Assembly (NCBI GenBank): GCA_905373325.1
Contig: CAJPTB010000156.1
Span: 1 to 5,287 of the forward strand
Length of the DNA: 5,287 bases
From: an uncultured Ancrocorticia sp.
GTDB taxonomy: Bacteria; Actinomycetota; Actinomycetes; Actinomycetales; Actinomycetaceae
Reading direction: 5' to 3'
Shown here: piece after piece, positions 5,226 through 5,287 of the stretch
Layout of the letters: each line of letters starts with the position of its first letter
Numbering within the stretch: position 1 is the stretch's first letter
Notes under the pieces: model-generated
What the model saw: only the letters and a program-made list of their open reading frames with translations
What the model was told of the DNA's origin: nothing
Database searches by the model: none
Position numbers and translations under genes: made by a program

Positions 5226-5287
5226 GGAATCACCGCTTCGATTGTGGTCGGTCCGCCTGCAGGCGAGTCAATCTCAAGAGTACCGTC
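5213..5287 (-). CDS. sensor histidine kinase, C-terminal end (cut by window edge)
   Basis: Only the last 24 codons and a TGA stop (5213-5215) are inside the window. They read in part GTLEIDSPAGGPT and end AVIPCAS. This is the typical C-terminus of an HPK7/NarX-like kinase, where the last strand of the HATPase_c domain after the G2 box has the pattern G-x-hydrophobic-x-hydrophobic-x-S-x-x-GGPT followed by hydrophobic-x-hydrophobic-P-C. The frame is the one that overlaps the response regulator start by 13 bp, a standard arrangement for a co-translated kinase-regulator pair. The piece is too short to identify the sensor type. Confidence 0.8.
   Translation of the reverse strand, partial: DGTLEIDSPAGGPTTIEAVIPCAS

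Noticed and set aside
1..5287. CRISPR arrays, insertion sequences, phage genes or attachment site at tRNA-Trp
   Set aside because: No regularly spaced repeats, transposase or integrase frames are present, and the tRNA 3' end is not duplicated elsewhere in the window.

Overview
The window looks like a housekeeping stretch of a high-GC actinobacterial chromosome. The evidence is the base composition, the G/C-rich third codon positions, the GTG starts, the NusG form with an acidic N-terminal extension, and the gene order tRNA-Trp, secE, nusG, rplK with an aspartate aminotransferase gene diverging from it. That order is familiar from actinomycetes. I cannot name a genus with confidence. Nothing points to a phage, plasmid or insertion sequence.

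Layout. Positions 1-1580 are read leftwards (minus strand): tRNA-Trp (1509-1580), secE (1188-1445), nusG (305-1129) and the start of rplK (1-193, cut by the window edge). Each junction carries RNA-level structure. A long hairpin begins two bases after the tRNA, a perfect 12-bp stem lies between nusG and rplK, and a short stem lies in the rplK leader. From 1581 to 1904 is a 324-bp divergent control region with promoter-like elements for the tRNA operon. From 1905 to 3110, on the plus strand, is a class Ib aspartate aminotransferase. A GC-rich hairpin at 3114-3144 separates it from the convergent gene at 3217-4455 (minus), an aminoglycoside-phosphotransferase-fold kinase of unknown substrate. 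Upstream of that gene is an AT-rich 125-bp gap with two dyads. Then come a NarL/LuxR-type response regulator (4581-5225, minus) and, overlapping its start by 13 bp, the last 24 codons of a sensor histidine kinase (5213-5287, partial).

How the genes work together. The leftward operon joins protein export (SecE), transcription elongation and transcription-translation coupling (NusG), and the ribosome (L11), with tRNA-Trp at its head. The aminotransferase links aspartate and glutamate to central carbon metabolism. The kinase and regulator at the right edge form a two-component system whose signal is unknown. The phosphotransferase downstream is in the same orientation, but the 125-bp gap leaves open whether it is co-transcribed.

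I see no clear sign of an undescribed system. The items most worth a second look are the dyads between the response regulator and the phosphotransferase, the long hairpin directly after tRNA-Trp, the small tandem duplication covering the secE stop codon, and an arginine in SecE where the family usually has tryptophan.
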